The notes beneath the pieces are model-generated. The model was not told where the DNA came from and did no database searches. It saw only the letters and a program-made list of their open reading frames with translations. From Stieleria tagensis (GTDB taxonomy: Bacteria; Planctomycetota; Planctomycetia; Pirellulales; Pirellulaceae), in assembly GCF_024129865.1 (NCBI RefSeq), contig NZ_JAMYFE010000033.1, positions 186,001 through 250,000 on the forward strand: DNA of 64,000 nt, read 5' to 3'. This document shows, piece by piece, positions 33,560 through 41,526 of this stretch. Numbering within the stretch: the stretch's first letter is position 1; each line of letters starts with the position of its first letter. The position numbers and the translations under genes were made by a program.

Positions 33560-34894
33560 TCAATTCGCTGCGGCCGGTGGCTTGACGACCGTTATAACCA
33601 GACCATTGACCGATTGCTTCAGTTCCAGCCGTAACTCGGCAATGTCACAAGCTTGGACCGAAAACCCGATTTGCTGCAACAATCCCAGGGTATGATCTTT
33701 GCAATGGCTATACCTGCCATGATGATTCAGTCGGTAACCCTGCGGTGCCGATTCGGATTCGGCATGTTCGAGCGTGAAGACAAGCACGCCGCCGGGGCGT
33801 AGGGCGGTGAAGGCTGTTTCGAAGACAGGATCGAGTTTGCCGAAGTAGTTCAGCGTGTCGGCGGAAACGATCACATCGAACTGCGCCGCGTGCTCGCTCA
33901 TGTATTGCGTCAGCTCGACTTCGCATAAATCGTCGTAAATTCCTTGTGAGTTTGCTTTGATGATCATGTTCGGCGACAAATCGATTCCGACCAAATGATT
34001 GGCGTAGGGTCGCAGTGCAGAACCGCATAGCCCAGTCCCGCAGCCGGCGTCCAGGATCGCAAACTGGGCCGCTGGTGATGGCAACGCTGCTGCAACGGCG
34101 GCAGCCACCAGAGCCGGAGCTTTGTATTCCAATCGTTCCAGCACTTCGTCGAAGCTGCTTGCGAAGGCATCAAAGGACTGTTTGACAAAATCAGTGGAGC
34201 AGCGATCTGGCGTATTGTCGCCTAAGCAAGACACAAGCATGTGCTGGGCGATGGGGTTGTCGGGTTCGATCGACAGCCATTGGCGATAAACCACAACCGC
34301 TTCGTCAATCCGATTGCAACTGTACAGAGCCCGTCCCAGGCTCAGGTGAGCTCGGGTGTGATGGGGATCAATCTCGACAGCCCTGCGAAACTCGGTCAAC
34401 GCCTCTTCGAATTCGCCGACGGCGCGCAACGCATTGCCCAGGTTTTGGTGGGCATCGGCATGTTGCGGGGCTGCCGCGGTGGCTTGGCGAAACGAGTCAA
34501 TCGCAGCCTGGTTCTGCTGTTGTGCTCGCAAGACGACACCTAGGTTATTCAGCGCATCAGCATTGTTCGGCAGAGCTTGGACCACCTTTCGGTACTCATT
34601 CTCGGCTTCCGTGAAACGCTCGGACTCTTTGAGCACATTGCCCAGGTTGATTCGCGCGCCCCAGTAACTGGGGTTTCCTAGTAATGCCGCACGGATCAAC
34701 CGAATTGCCTCGGGCGAATTGCCCTGACGATGACGCAGCACGCCAAGGAAGTGCAGGGCATCAACCTGTCTGGGGTCACGCTGCAACGCCCGTTCATACA
34801 GTTCCTCGGCTTCGTCCAAATGTCCCCCTTGATGCAGCGTCACAGCCAGCGCAACGACATCGGCTAGCGGGGGATGATTGGGTGATGCGGGCAT
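33560..34894 (-). CDS. TPR protein with C-terminal SAM methyltransferase domain (copy A)
   Basis: 444 residues from the ATG at 34894; a TTG at 34930 is the upstream alternative. About six tetratricopeptide repeats fill residues 10-240 (AEELYERALQRDP, AIDSFRQATAAAPQHADA, ALTEFRRAVEIDPHHTRA). The class I methyltransferase domain follows with motif I LDAGCGTGLCG near 285 and ADTLNYFG, then ALRPGGVLVF. It matches the COG4976-type TPR-methyltransferase layout. It is clearly paralogous to the plus-strand gene at 36821. The gene precedes vgrG by 113 bp. It probably methylates a protein partner held by the TPRs; target unknown. Confidence 0.85.
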   Translation of the reverse strand: MPASPNHPPLADVVALAVTLHQGGHLDEAEELYERALQRDPRQVDALHFLGVLRHRQGNSPEAIRLIRAALLGNPSYWGARINLGNVLKESERFTEAENEYRKVVQALPNNADALNNLGVVLRAQQQNQAAIDSFRQATAAAPQHADAHQNLGNALRAVGEFEEALTEFRRAVEIDPHHTRAHLSLGRALYSCNRIDEAVVVYRQWLSIEPDNPIAQHMLVSCLGDNTPDRCSTDFVKQSFDAFASSFDEVLERLEYKAPALVAAAVAAALPSPAAQFAILDAGCGTGLCGSALRPYANHLVGIDLSPNMIIKANSQGIYDDLCEVELTQYMSEHAAQFDVIVSADTLNYFGKLDPVFETAFTALRPGGVLVFTLEHAESESAPQGYRLNHHGRYSHCKDHTLGLLQQIGFSVQACDIAELRLELKQSVNGLVITVVKPPAAAN

Positions 34895-34951
34895 GTGAGT
34901 GAATGGGGTTGTCGGTCGATACGTTAGCAATGTGAACGTGCGCCACGGCGC

Positions 34952-35554
34952 TTATGCCACGGTGGAAAGACGCCAGAATCCCACGGCGACTAGGTGGGGG
35001 CGAATCAGTGGTTTCCAGCGATTGTCGACAAAGGCCCGCTGCGCCGCTGTCAACTGACCGCCGGGCAGATTTTCCAGGGGCGTGCGATCCGGGCAATACG
35101 ATTGCTGCAACAATGCGATTTTAGAATCGGTCCCAGCGTTCAATTGTTGAGCGATCGAATCAAACAAGTATTTCGCTGGCAAGACCGCCGCCGGATGTGA
35201 AGCGGAACGTTCTTGCGGGTTGAATTGATCGGAGTCCACTTCTAGCGCGGCATCGGTCTGCTGTACCGGTGCAACCGGCGAGGGGCGTCGCAACGGATCC
35301 ACCGCACGGGAAAGTCGCATGTCTTTAGGGGAAATCATCCCCAGCATGCTGATCTGCGCCGGGGCGCCGACGACGCAAAACAGATCGTGCATTGCAATGG
35401 CGGCATCCGCCCGAGGCTGCAGCCGATATTCGCGAATCAGATACAACAGTAGCGCGTCGGTGTTGATCGCCAGCACACAATGTTCGAGCAGGTCGATCAG
35501 TTCGCGCCCGCCACGGTCAAAAATCTGCTGGATGTCCATCGACACGCTGCTCAT
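34952..35554 (-). CDS. Unknown protein in the VgrG run
   Basis: 200 residues, no signal peptide or membrane helix. The N-terminal ~75 residues are probably helical (QIFDRGGRELIDLLEHCVLA). A Pro/Ser-rich linker follows, then a C-terminal helical part ending in RWKPLIRPHLVAVGFWRLS. No family recognised. It overlaps the upstream Cys-rich gene by 4 bp and is followed 57 bp later by the TPR-methyltransferase, so translational coupling and a shared role with that protein are likely. Confidence 0.62.
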   Translation of the reverse strand: MSSVSMDIQQIFDRGGRELIDLLEHCVLAINTDALLLYLIREYRLQPRADAAIAMHDLFCVVGAPAQISMLGMISPKDMRLSRAVDPLRRPSPVAPVQQTDAALEVDSDQFNPQERSASHPAAVLPAKYLFDSIAQQLNAGTDSKIALLQQSYCPDRTPLENLPGGQLTAAQRAFVDNRWKPLIRPHLVAVGFWRLSTVA

Positions 35555-36528
35555 GCCTCCGCCTGATTGCTCGTGGTTTGGTCGTCACTGGAAAGTTCGG
35601 CGCAGTCATACAGTTGATGCCCTGCCGGGTCAATCACGCCCGCACGCAGGACGTGGTTCTGATCGGTTGCGACCACGAACGCCGTTGACGACTCGTTCTC
35701 CTGCAGTTGCGATAAAACGCTGTACAACCCTTTGCACAGGTAACCGTTGCAAACTTTCGAACGCATTTCTCGCGGCAGTTCGCAACCATTTTGGGAATGG
35801 TAGACGCAGGAATCAGCGTACGTCCGCGAACCGATCCGCGAAACATACGCCTGTAAAACATCACGCGGTCGTGCTGTGGGGTTTGCGTTTAGATACTTTA
35901 AAATGGTATCGACACTGATAAATGCATGCCCCTTGCCTTGCGAACAACAATGCCCTCGACAGACCGCACAGCCGTTCCCCAGCACTGCCAATTGCCGGGG
36001 TGTCGCGTCGGTCGGTTTGTCGTATTCGTCTGTTAGATCCTCAGCCGGGACCGATCCGAAATGGATCTGTGCCGCGTGACTGATCACCTGCGTCAGCCGA
36101 TCGACAAACTCGCCGATTTGTCGTTTCGATGGTTGTTTCAAAGGCCGGTCATTTGACGGCAGAATTCCGAACGCATCGTCGCGACTCAGATCAAGTGAAT
36201 GTTCTCGACGGATCCTATCGCGGGTGGCCAGGCTTCGTTGTCTCAACGCGGCTTGGCGGCGGTGTTCGGCCTGGATCTCGACGCGCAAATAGCTCGTTTT
36301 ACACTCGCCGCGAGAACAGGTTTTGCCATTGACTTGTTCGTGCACCGAGAGCGGCGAATGGCAAATGACACAGCGCGGCGCGTCGAACGGGCGAAAGGGC
36401 TGCGCGTGATGCTCGGTGGGGCGATGCTCGGTGGGGCGATGTTTCGCGTCAAGCTGATGATTCACGTCGGCCGATGCATCCTCTGCACGCTGAAATTCGG
36501 GTTGACAATTGAGGTGTGGTTCTTGCAT
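35551..36528 (-). CDS. Cys-rich protein with YkgJ-like metal-chelating domain
   Basis: 325 residues. Near the N-terminus, C53-x2-C56 and C71-x4-C76 form a zinc-ribbon-like site (CVICHSPL, CSRGEC). Near 187-200, GCAVCRGHCC has the CxxCxxxCC motif of the YkgJ/UPF0153 zinc- or iron-chelating family, completed downstream by SCVYHSQNGC and SKVCNGYLC. Just before the first Cys pair HRPTEHRPTEH reflects a short DNA duplication near 36408-36440. It is the first gene of the minus-strand run leading to vgrG and FHA. It may load or carry a metal cluster for a partner; function unknown. Confidence 0.72.
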   Translation of the reverse strand: MQEPHLNCQPEFQRAEDASADVNHQLDAKHRPTEHRPTEHHAQPFRPFDAPRCVICHSPLSVHEQVNGKTCSRGECKTSYLRVEIQAEHRRQAALRQRSLATRDRIRREHSLDLSRDDAFGILPSNDRPLKQPSKRQIGEFVDRLTQVISHAAQIHFGSVPAEDLTDEYDKPTDATPRQLAVLGNGCAVCRGHCCSQGKGHAFISVDTILKYLNANPTARPRDVLQAYVSRIGSRTYADSCVYHSQNGCELPREMRSKVCNGYLCKGLYSVLSQLQENESSTAFVVATDQNHVLRAGVIDPAGHQLYDCAELSSDDQTTSNQAEA

Positions 36529-36820
36529 CTCAGTTAGCGATCAATGCCGTCTGCAAAGCACGTGAACATCTTAATCGTTTTTTAGCGGAACAGCGTCACT
36601 TTGATCAGCGAAAGACGTTGTGGGCTCGTCCAAACCGGCGCTGTCGAGAAACCGACGTTGTCCGGCTCGTGAGAACGAATGTTAGATGTTTCCGCGACAG
36701 ATTGCTACTTGGGACATGCGAATCGATGCCAGTAGCGCCTGATGGCCAGTGCTGGAAGAAACCGGTAATCTGATCGGCCACCCACTACACCACAAATGCC
36801 TCAGCGACAGGATTTGAGAC

Positions 36821-38182
36821 ATGGAGAGCGAGTCAACAACCGAGATCCAAGCTCTGTTGGATAAAGCGATCGAATCACATCGCCAAGGTCAGTTGACCCA
36901 TGCAGAATGGGGCTACGAGGAGGTTCTGGAAAAGGATCCTCAGCAACCCGATGCCCTGCAATTGCTGGGCGTCATCGCTGCCCAAATGGGCAACACCGCC
37001 TTGGCGATTGAGCGAGTCAATCAATCCATCGCGGTGAACCCAAATCAACCCGGTGCGCTGAACAACCTCGGCAACATGCTGGCCGAGGAAGAACGCAACG
37101 AAGAAGCAATGGATGCGTATCGACGGGCGATTGAATTGAAACCCGAATACGCCCAGGCCTATCACAATCTCGGCAACGTTTTGTCGGAATGCGATCAGAT
37201 GGATGCGGCAATCGATGCGTATTCCCAGGCGACCCAACTGCAACCCGACGATGCTCAATACTGGTCGGCGCTGGGGACCGCCCAGGAACAAGCCGCTGAC
37301 TGGGACAACGCGATCGTTGCCTATCAACGTGCACTGGCGATCGATCCCCAGCGCGTTGCCGTGCTCAGCCGAATGGGAGCCACGTATCGCAAAATGCAGC
37401 GACTCGATGACGCCCGTAAAATCTATCAGCAATGGTTGGAACTGGTCCCCGAGGATCCGGTCGCGACGCACTTGATGTTGGCCTGCAGTGCCACAGACCA
37501 ATCGCCAGATCGGGCATCGGTGGAATATGTTCAGCGGACGTTTGATCAGTTTGCCCACCACTTCGATGAACAATTATCAAAGCTCGACTATCAAACGCCG
37601 CAACGGATCGGTGAGATCATCAGCCAACAGGTCGCTGAAACAAAACTCAAACTGCTGAGTGTTGCCGATCTTGGTTGTGGCACCGGGTTGTGCGGTCCAT
37701 ACCTGCGGCCGATGGCTCAACAGTTGATCGGCATCGACCTGTCGGAGAACATGCTGGCTGAGGCTCGGCAGCGTGAACTGTACGACGAATTATTGCAGCG
37801 CGACCTGACCGAATACTTGACGGACTGTCCGGACCAGCACGATCTGTTGGTTTCGGCGGACACGCTGATTTATGTCGGCGAGCTACTGTCGACCTTTGCC
37901 GCGGCGGCAAAATCGTTGCGCCCCGGCGGTCTGTTTGTATTTAGCATCGAAACGCCCGAAACCGATGCGCCCTATCGGCTGGCACCCTCCGGTCGCTACC
38001 AACACAGCCAAACCTATGTCAAAGAGTCGCTGCGAGAGAGCGGTTTGGAAGTCCGGCAGTGCGTCGAAGCGGATATCCGCATGGAGGGGCATGAGACCGT
38101 CAATGGTTTCATTGTCGTCGCACAGCGCCCCATTTCGCCGGCCTTGCCGTCGGCACAGCGCCAGGATGCAGAGAACCAGTAA
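36821..38182 (+). CDS. TPR protein with C-terminal SAM methyltransferase domain (copy B)
   Basis: 453 residues. TPRs run from about 8 to 240 (AYRRAIELKPEYAQAYHNLG, AIVAYQRALAIDPQRVAVL). The methyltransferase domain shows LGCGTGLCGPYLRPMAQQLI near 283, then SADTLIYVGEL and SLRPGGLFVFSIE. The whole order and most motifs match copy A on the other strand, so the two are paralogues in a divergent pair 292 bp from the Cys-rich gene. It heads a plus-strand run with another methyltransferase 60 bp downstream. Substrate unknown. Confidence 0.86.
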   Translation: MESESTTEIQALLDKAIESHRQGQLTHAEWGYEEVLEKDPQQPDALQLLGVIAAQMGNTALAIERVNQSIAVNPNQPGALNNLGNMLAEEERNEEAMDAYRRAIELKPEYAQAYHNLGNVLSECDQMDAAIDAYSQATQLQPDDAQYWSALGTAQEQAADWDNAIVAYQRALAIDPQRVAVLSRMGATYRKMQRLDDARKIYQQWLELVPEDPVATHLMLACSATDQSPDRASVEYVQRTFDQFAHHFDEQLSKLDYQTPQRIGEIISQQVAETKLKLLSVADLGCGTGLCGPYLRPMAQQLIGIDLSENMLAEARQRELYDELLQRDLTEYLTDCPDQHDLLVSADTLIYVGELLSTFAAAAKSLRPGGLFVFSIETPETDAPYRLAPSGRYQHSQTYVKESLRESGLEVRQCVEADIRMEGHETVNGFIVVAQRPISPALPSAQRQDAENQ

Positions 38183-38242
38183 GCTCACCGCCGAACTCCG
38201 ATCCGTCGCACTCAAGTTCATCGCCCAATCGAGACGTTGCCA

Positions 38243-39769
38243 ATGCCGCTACCGCATTTAACCCCGCTATCCCAACCTGATGCCCTGCGGTTTCGTGACG
38301 TGTGCCGCGCCGCTGACTACCGCGATGCTCGACTGGACGAAATTCTGGGCACGAGCATCCCACCGCCGCTGCATCACCAACATTCACAATTGATCGCAAG
38401 CTTGGCCGCTGGAGAATCAGCGTTCAGCGTTCTCGCCCGGTTGTTCTTCTTGGGATTTGCTGTTGAACGGCGACAGGCCGACGAAGCATTGCCCAGTGCA
38501 TTTCTGGAATCCTGTGTCAATTGTGGTCTGTTAACGATCGATGGCGACCGGTTCCAGCCACTCGCGTTGGTGGTTCCGGTCGACGATCTGTTGATGGCAG
38601 CCGATTTACACCTGACGGTCTCGCGCGATGACGGGCACTATGTTGCCACCATCAGCGATCCGGCACAGCACCTGAGCCGGATGGCGATGCGTGCGCCGGT
38701 TGAGCGGGCGCTCGATCTGTGCGGTGGTTTCGGCTTGCACGGAGTGATCGCGGGTCAATTCAGTGACCAGGTGATCACATCCGATTTAAATCCGCGCGCC
38801 AAGGAGTTCGTCGATTTCAACGCGGCGCTCAACGACTGCTCGAACTTAACCGCTGTCAGCGGCGATCTATTTTGTCCTGTCAAAGGGCAAACGTTTAATT
38901 TGATCTTGTCCAACCCACCCTTTGTGATTTCGCCAGAAACCGTGGCGACGTTTCGCGACAGCCCGTACCAGTTGGACGGATTCACTCGCCAAATGATCTT
39001 GGAAGCCCCCGAGTATTTGAATGAGGGCGGCAACCTGCAAACGATTTTTGAGTGGGTCGAATTGGAGGGCCAGAATTGGCAAGACCGTTTAAGAGAATGG
39101 GTCCAGGGCAGCGGATGTGACGCTTGGGTCCTCACGGCCAATTGTCAGAAACCAGCCACTTACGCACGCAGTCGTCTGCGTGAAACGACCGCGGACGAGC
39201 GCGAGTTGGAGAAACGCCAATCCCACTGGGAACAGAGTTTTCGTCAGCACAACGTGCGTGCAATCCATGGCGGGTTTCTGTTCCTGCGTCGACGCCAAGG
39301 GAACAATTGGTTCGACGTGACTGAGATCACGCGCCCGATCGAACAGCCGATCGGCACTGCGGTCGCCCGCGGTTTCGCCAGCCGTGATTTGTTGTTTGCC
39401 GACCAACCAGACCAAGCCCTGCTCGCGGCGCGGCTGGCAATCGCCCCGGGGCTGCGCAAAATTTCCGATGCTAGTTGGAACGGGGATCACTGGGAAAATC
39501 AGACGATCACGCTGCGTCTGGACGAAGGACTGCCGGTCTCGATCTGTGTTGACCAAGTGATCGAACAACTGATCATCACTTTTGATGGTGAACGACCCGT
39601 CGCCCAAATACTCGATTCGTTTGCCGACAAAATCGGGCTGTCCGCGGAAACGGCCCAGACGCAGGGACTGCCGATGGTGCGTGCGATGCTGCACAACGGT
39701 GTGTTGGTGATCGCGCCGGAAGCCGGTCCTGTTGATGATTCGCGCATCAATGCCTCGTCGATTGCCTGA
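38243..39769 (+). CDS. SAM-dependent methyltransferase with NPPF motif
   Basis: 508 residues from the ATG at 38243 (an in-frame TTG lies 6 bp upstream). An N-terminal helical domain covers about 1-150. The class I Rossmann core has LDLCGGFGLHG near 157, TSDLNPRAKEF and LILSNPPFV near 222, the NPPF signature of methyltransferases that act on glutamine or on N atoms of bases. A C-terminal beta-rich domain of about 200 residues follows. The layout recalls the DUF7059/MTS-domain methyltransferases of unknown target. It follows TPR-methyltransferase B by 60 bp, likely one operon. Confidence 0.75.
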   Translation: MPLPHLTPLSQPDALRFRDVCRAADYRDARLDEILGTSIPPPLHHQHSQLIASLAAGESAFSVLARLFFLGFAVERRQADEALPSAFLESCVNCGLLTIDGDRFQPLALVVPVDDLLMAADLHLTVSRDDGHYVATISDPAQHLSRMAMRAPVERALDLCGGFGLHGVIAGQFSDQVITSDLNPRAKEFVDFNAALNDCSNLTAVSGDLFCPVKGQTFNLILSNPPFVISPETVATFRDSPYQLDGFTRQMILEAPEYLNEGGNLQTIFEWVELEGQNWQDRLREWVQGSGCDAWVLTANCQKPATYARSRLRETTADERELEKRQSHWEQSFRQHNVRAIHGGFLFLRRRQGNNWFDVTEITRPIEQPIGTAVARGFASRDLLFADQPDQALLAARLAIAPGLRKISDASWNGDHWENQTITLRLDEGLPVSICVDQVIEQLIITFDGERPVAQILDSFADKIGLSAETAQTQGLPMVRAMLHNGVLVIAPEAGPVDDSRINASSIA

Positions 39770-39930
39770 ATTCCGGGCGTCTGCCAAACCGCGTTTGGGG
39801 CTTGTGTCCTGGTTCCCGCCATAGCGAGTGCTGTAGGGAAAGCTACTGGCCCGGCGAAGTAGGGCCGGCAATTGGCACAGCGCCTGCATCTCGACGCCAA
39901 TCAATCCAGCATCCGAGAGGGGAGTGATTG

Positions 39931-40317
39931 ATGGCTATTCGAGCAAAGCGAATTGATGTCAGCAGCAATCGTGTACCGTCGTGGTTTCGCGTCCACCCGG
40001 GGCAGGCGTTTGAAGGCGTGTTCAAAGTCTGTGACAGCCAAAACGGCCAACCGGTCAATTGGTCCGAGCAACGCCCGTTGTTTCGCGTCTACAGCCAATT
40101 CGTCGATCGATCCGTGGTCGTCGAAGTTGCCGATCCGGCGCGATGCCGCTTTGAACCCAATGGGATCTGGAAACTGCGACTGACGGCGGAAGAAACCCAG
40201 GCCATGCCACACGGTGGGATGCGGTTTACCGTCGAGCATCAGCAACCGTCGGGGGATTCACGAATCTTGATGCAGGGCGGAATCAGTTGCTGTAAAAAAC
40301 GCTCCCGCAGACGCTAA
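39931..40317 (+). CDS. Small unknown protein with basic Cys tail
   Basis: 128 residues from the ATG at 39931, which is preceded by a strong GAGAGGGGAG site; an in-frame TTG lies one codon upstream. Mixed beta-rich sequence with FRVHPGQAFEGVFKVCDS and a C-terminal CCKKRSRRR. No membrane helix or signal peptide. No family recognised. It lies 160 bp after the NPPF methyltransferase on the same strand and could be its partner or substrate, which is inference. Confidence 0.6.
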   Translation: MAIRAKRIDVSSNRVPSWFRVHPGQAFEGVFKVCDSQNGQPVNWSEQRPLFRVYSQFVDRSVVVEVADPARCRFEPNGIWKLRLTAEETQAMPHGGMRFTVEHQQPSGDSRILMQGGISCCKKRSRRR

Positions 40318-40530
40318 TGCAGTCGACGGTCAACACGAGGGCATCAAGTTCCGTTAGCTTTTTGTCTGCCGGATTGATTTGTAAGGCGTGTTGGAACATC
40401 AATTGGCAGTGTTTCCCGTAGCTGCGCCCGCCAGGGCCGTGGACCGACTGAACCTTCGCCGGCCCAGCTTCGGCACTTCCTGGTCCAACGATCCTTGGAT
40501 ATCCGCCGCTGCCCCTGACGGAACCTTGCC

Positions 40531-41499
40531 ATGACGTGTCTGCATCCATTTCGATTGTTGTTGTTTTTTTTGCTGCCCTTTGCGGGGCTGACCGTGTCGG
40601 CCGACGAACCGTCTGTTGCAACCGCCCGTCAATATCGAATCGCCCCCCAGACGCCGCAACAACTTCGTGCCCTGCTGCATTTCAGCGACCATGCCCTGCC
40701 GATTGTCAGCGCTCATCGCGGTGGTGCCGGACCGGGCTACCCGGAGAACTGTATCGCGACGTTCGAGCACACTGTGTCCACGACGTTTTCAATGTTGGAA
40801 ATCGATCCGCGCATGACCAAAGACGGTGAAATCGTTTTGCACCACGATGCCACATTGGACCGGACGACAACGGGAACCGGAAAATTGTCGGATAAAACAC
40901 TGCGGGAACTCAAACAATTGAGACTCAAAGACAGTGAGGGCAACGTCACCGAGTATCAGATACCGACACTCGATGAAGCCTTGCAGTGGGCCAAGGGCAA
41001 AACCGTGCTGGTGCTGGATCAAAAAGATGTCTCGTTGGAACAACGCGTGGCAAAGATCACCCAGCATCATGCCGAAGCCTATGCGATGTTGATCGTCAGT
41101 CGCTTCGCCGATGTCCAGACCTGCTACTCGCTCAACAAGGACATCATGATGGAAGTGATGATCCCAAACCACGAAAAAATTGCTGCGTTTGAAACCATCG
41201 GCGTTCCATGGGAAAACGTGATCGCGTTTGTGGGACATGTTCCGCCGCAGGATCGCTCGCTGTATGACGCGGTGCATAGCAAGGGTGCGTTGACCATGGT
41301 CGGCACCTCTCGCAACTTGGATCAACAATTCGCTGAACGGGCGCAAGCAGATTCGAATTCACTGCAATTCGACTACCAAACGCTGCTCCAGCGCGGTGCG
41401 GACATCATCGAAACCGATCTGCCACGGCAGGTCGGTCCGCTGTTGTTCGAATCAAATCTGCAAAGCGATCCGGGGTTAACGTCCTTGCAGATTGATTAG
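40531..41499 (+). CDS. Secreted glycerophosphodiester phosphodiesterase
   Basis: 322 residues with a signal peptide (LLLFFLLPFAGLTVSA). The GDPD family marks are present: AHRGG near 63, PENCIATF, EIDPRMTKDGEIVLHHD near 90-107 and LDRTTTGTG. It hydrolyses deacylated phospholipids to glycerol 3-phosphate and an alcohol, in the periplasm or outside, using a divalent metal. It is convergent with thrS (27 bp gap). No transporter is adjacent. Confidence 0.92.
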   Translation: MTCLHPFRLLLFFLLPFAGLTVSADEPSVATARQYRIAPQTPQQLRALLHFSDHALPIVSAHRGGAGPGYPENCIATFEHTVSTTFSMLEIDPRMTKDGEIVLHHDATLDRTTTGTGKLSDKTLRELKQLRLKDSEGNVTEYQIPTLDEALQWAKGKTVLVLDQKDVSLEQRVAKITQHHAEAYAMLIVSRFADVQTCYSLNKDIMMEVMIPNHEKIAAFETIGVPWENVIAFVGHVPPQDRSLYDAVHSKGALTMVGTSRNLDQQFAERAQADSNSLQFDYQTLLQRGADIIETDLPRQVGPLLFESNLQSDPGLTSLQID

Positions 41500-41526
41500 T
41501 CACATCCGGGCTCGGGGACAGGCCGG

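Noticed and set aside
30401-40317. Complete type VI secretion locus
   Set aside because: Only the VgrG spike and an FHA protein fit. No TssB/C sheath, TssK, TssM, Hcp, PAAR or ClpV gene is visible.
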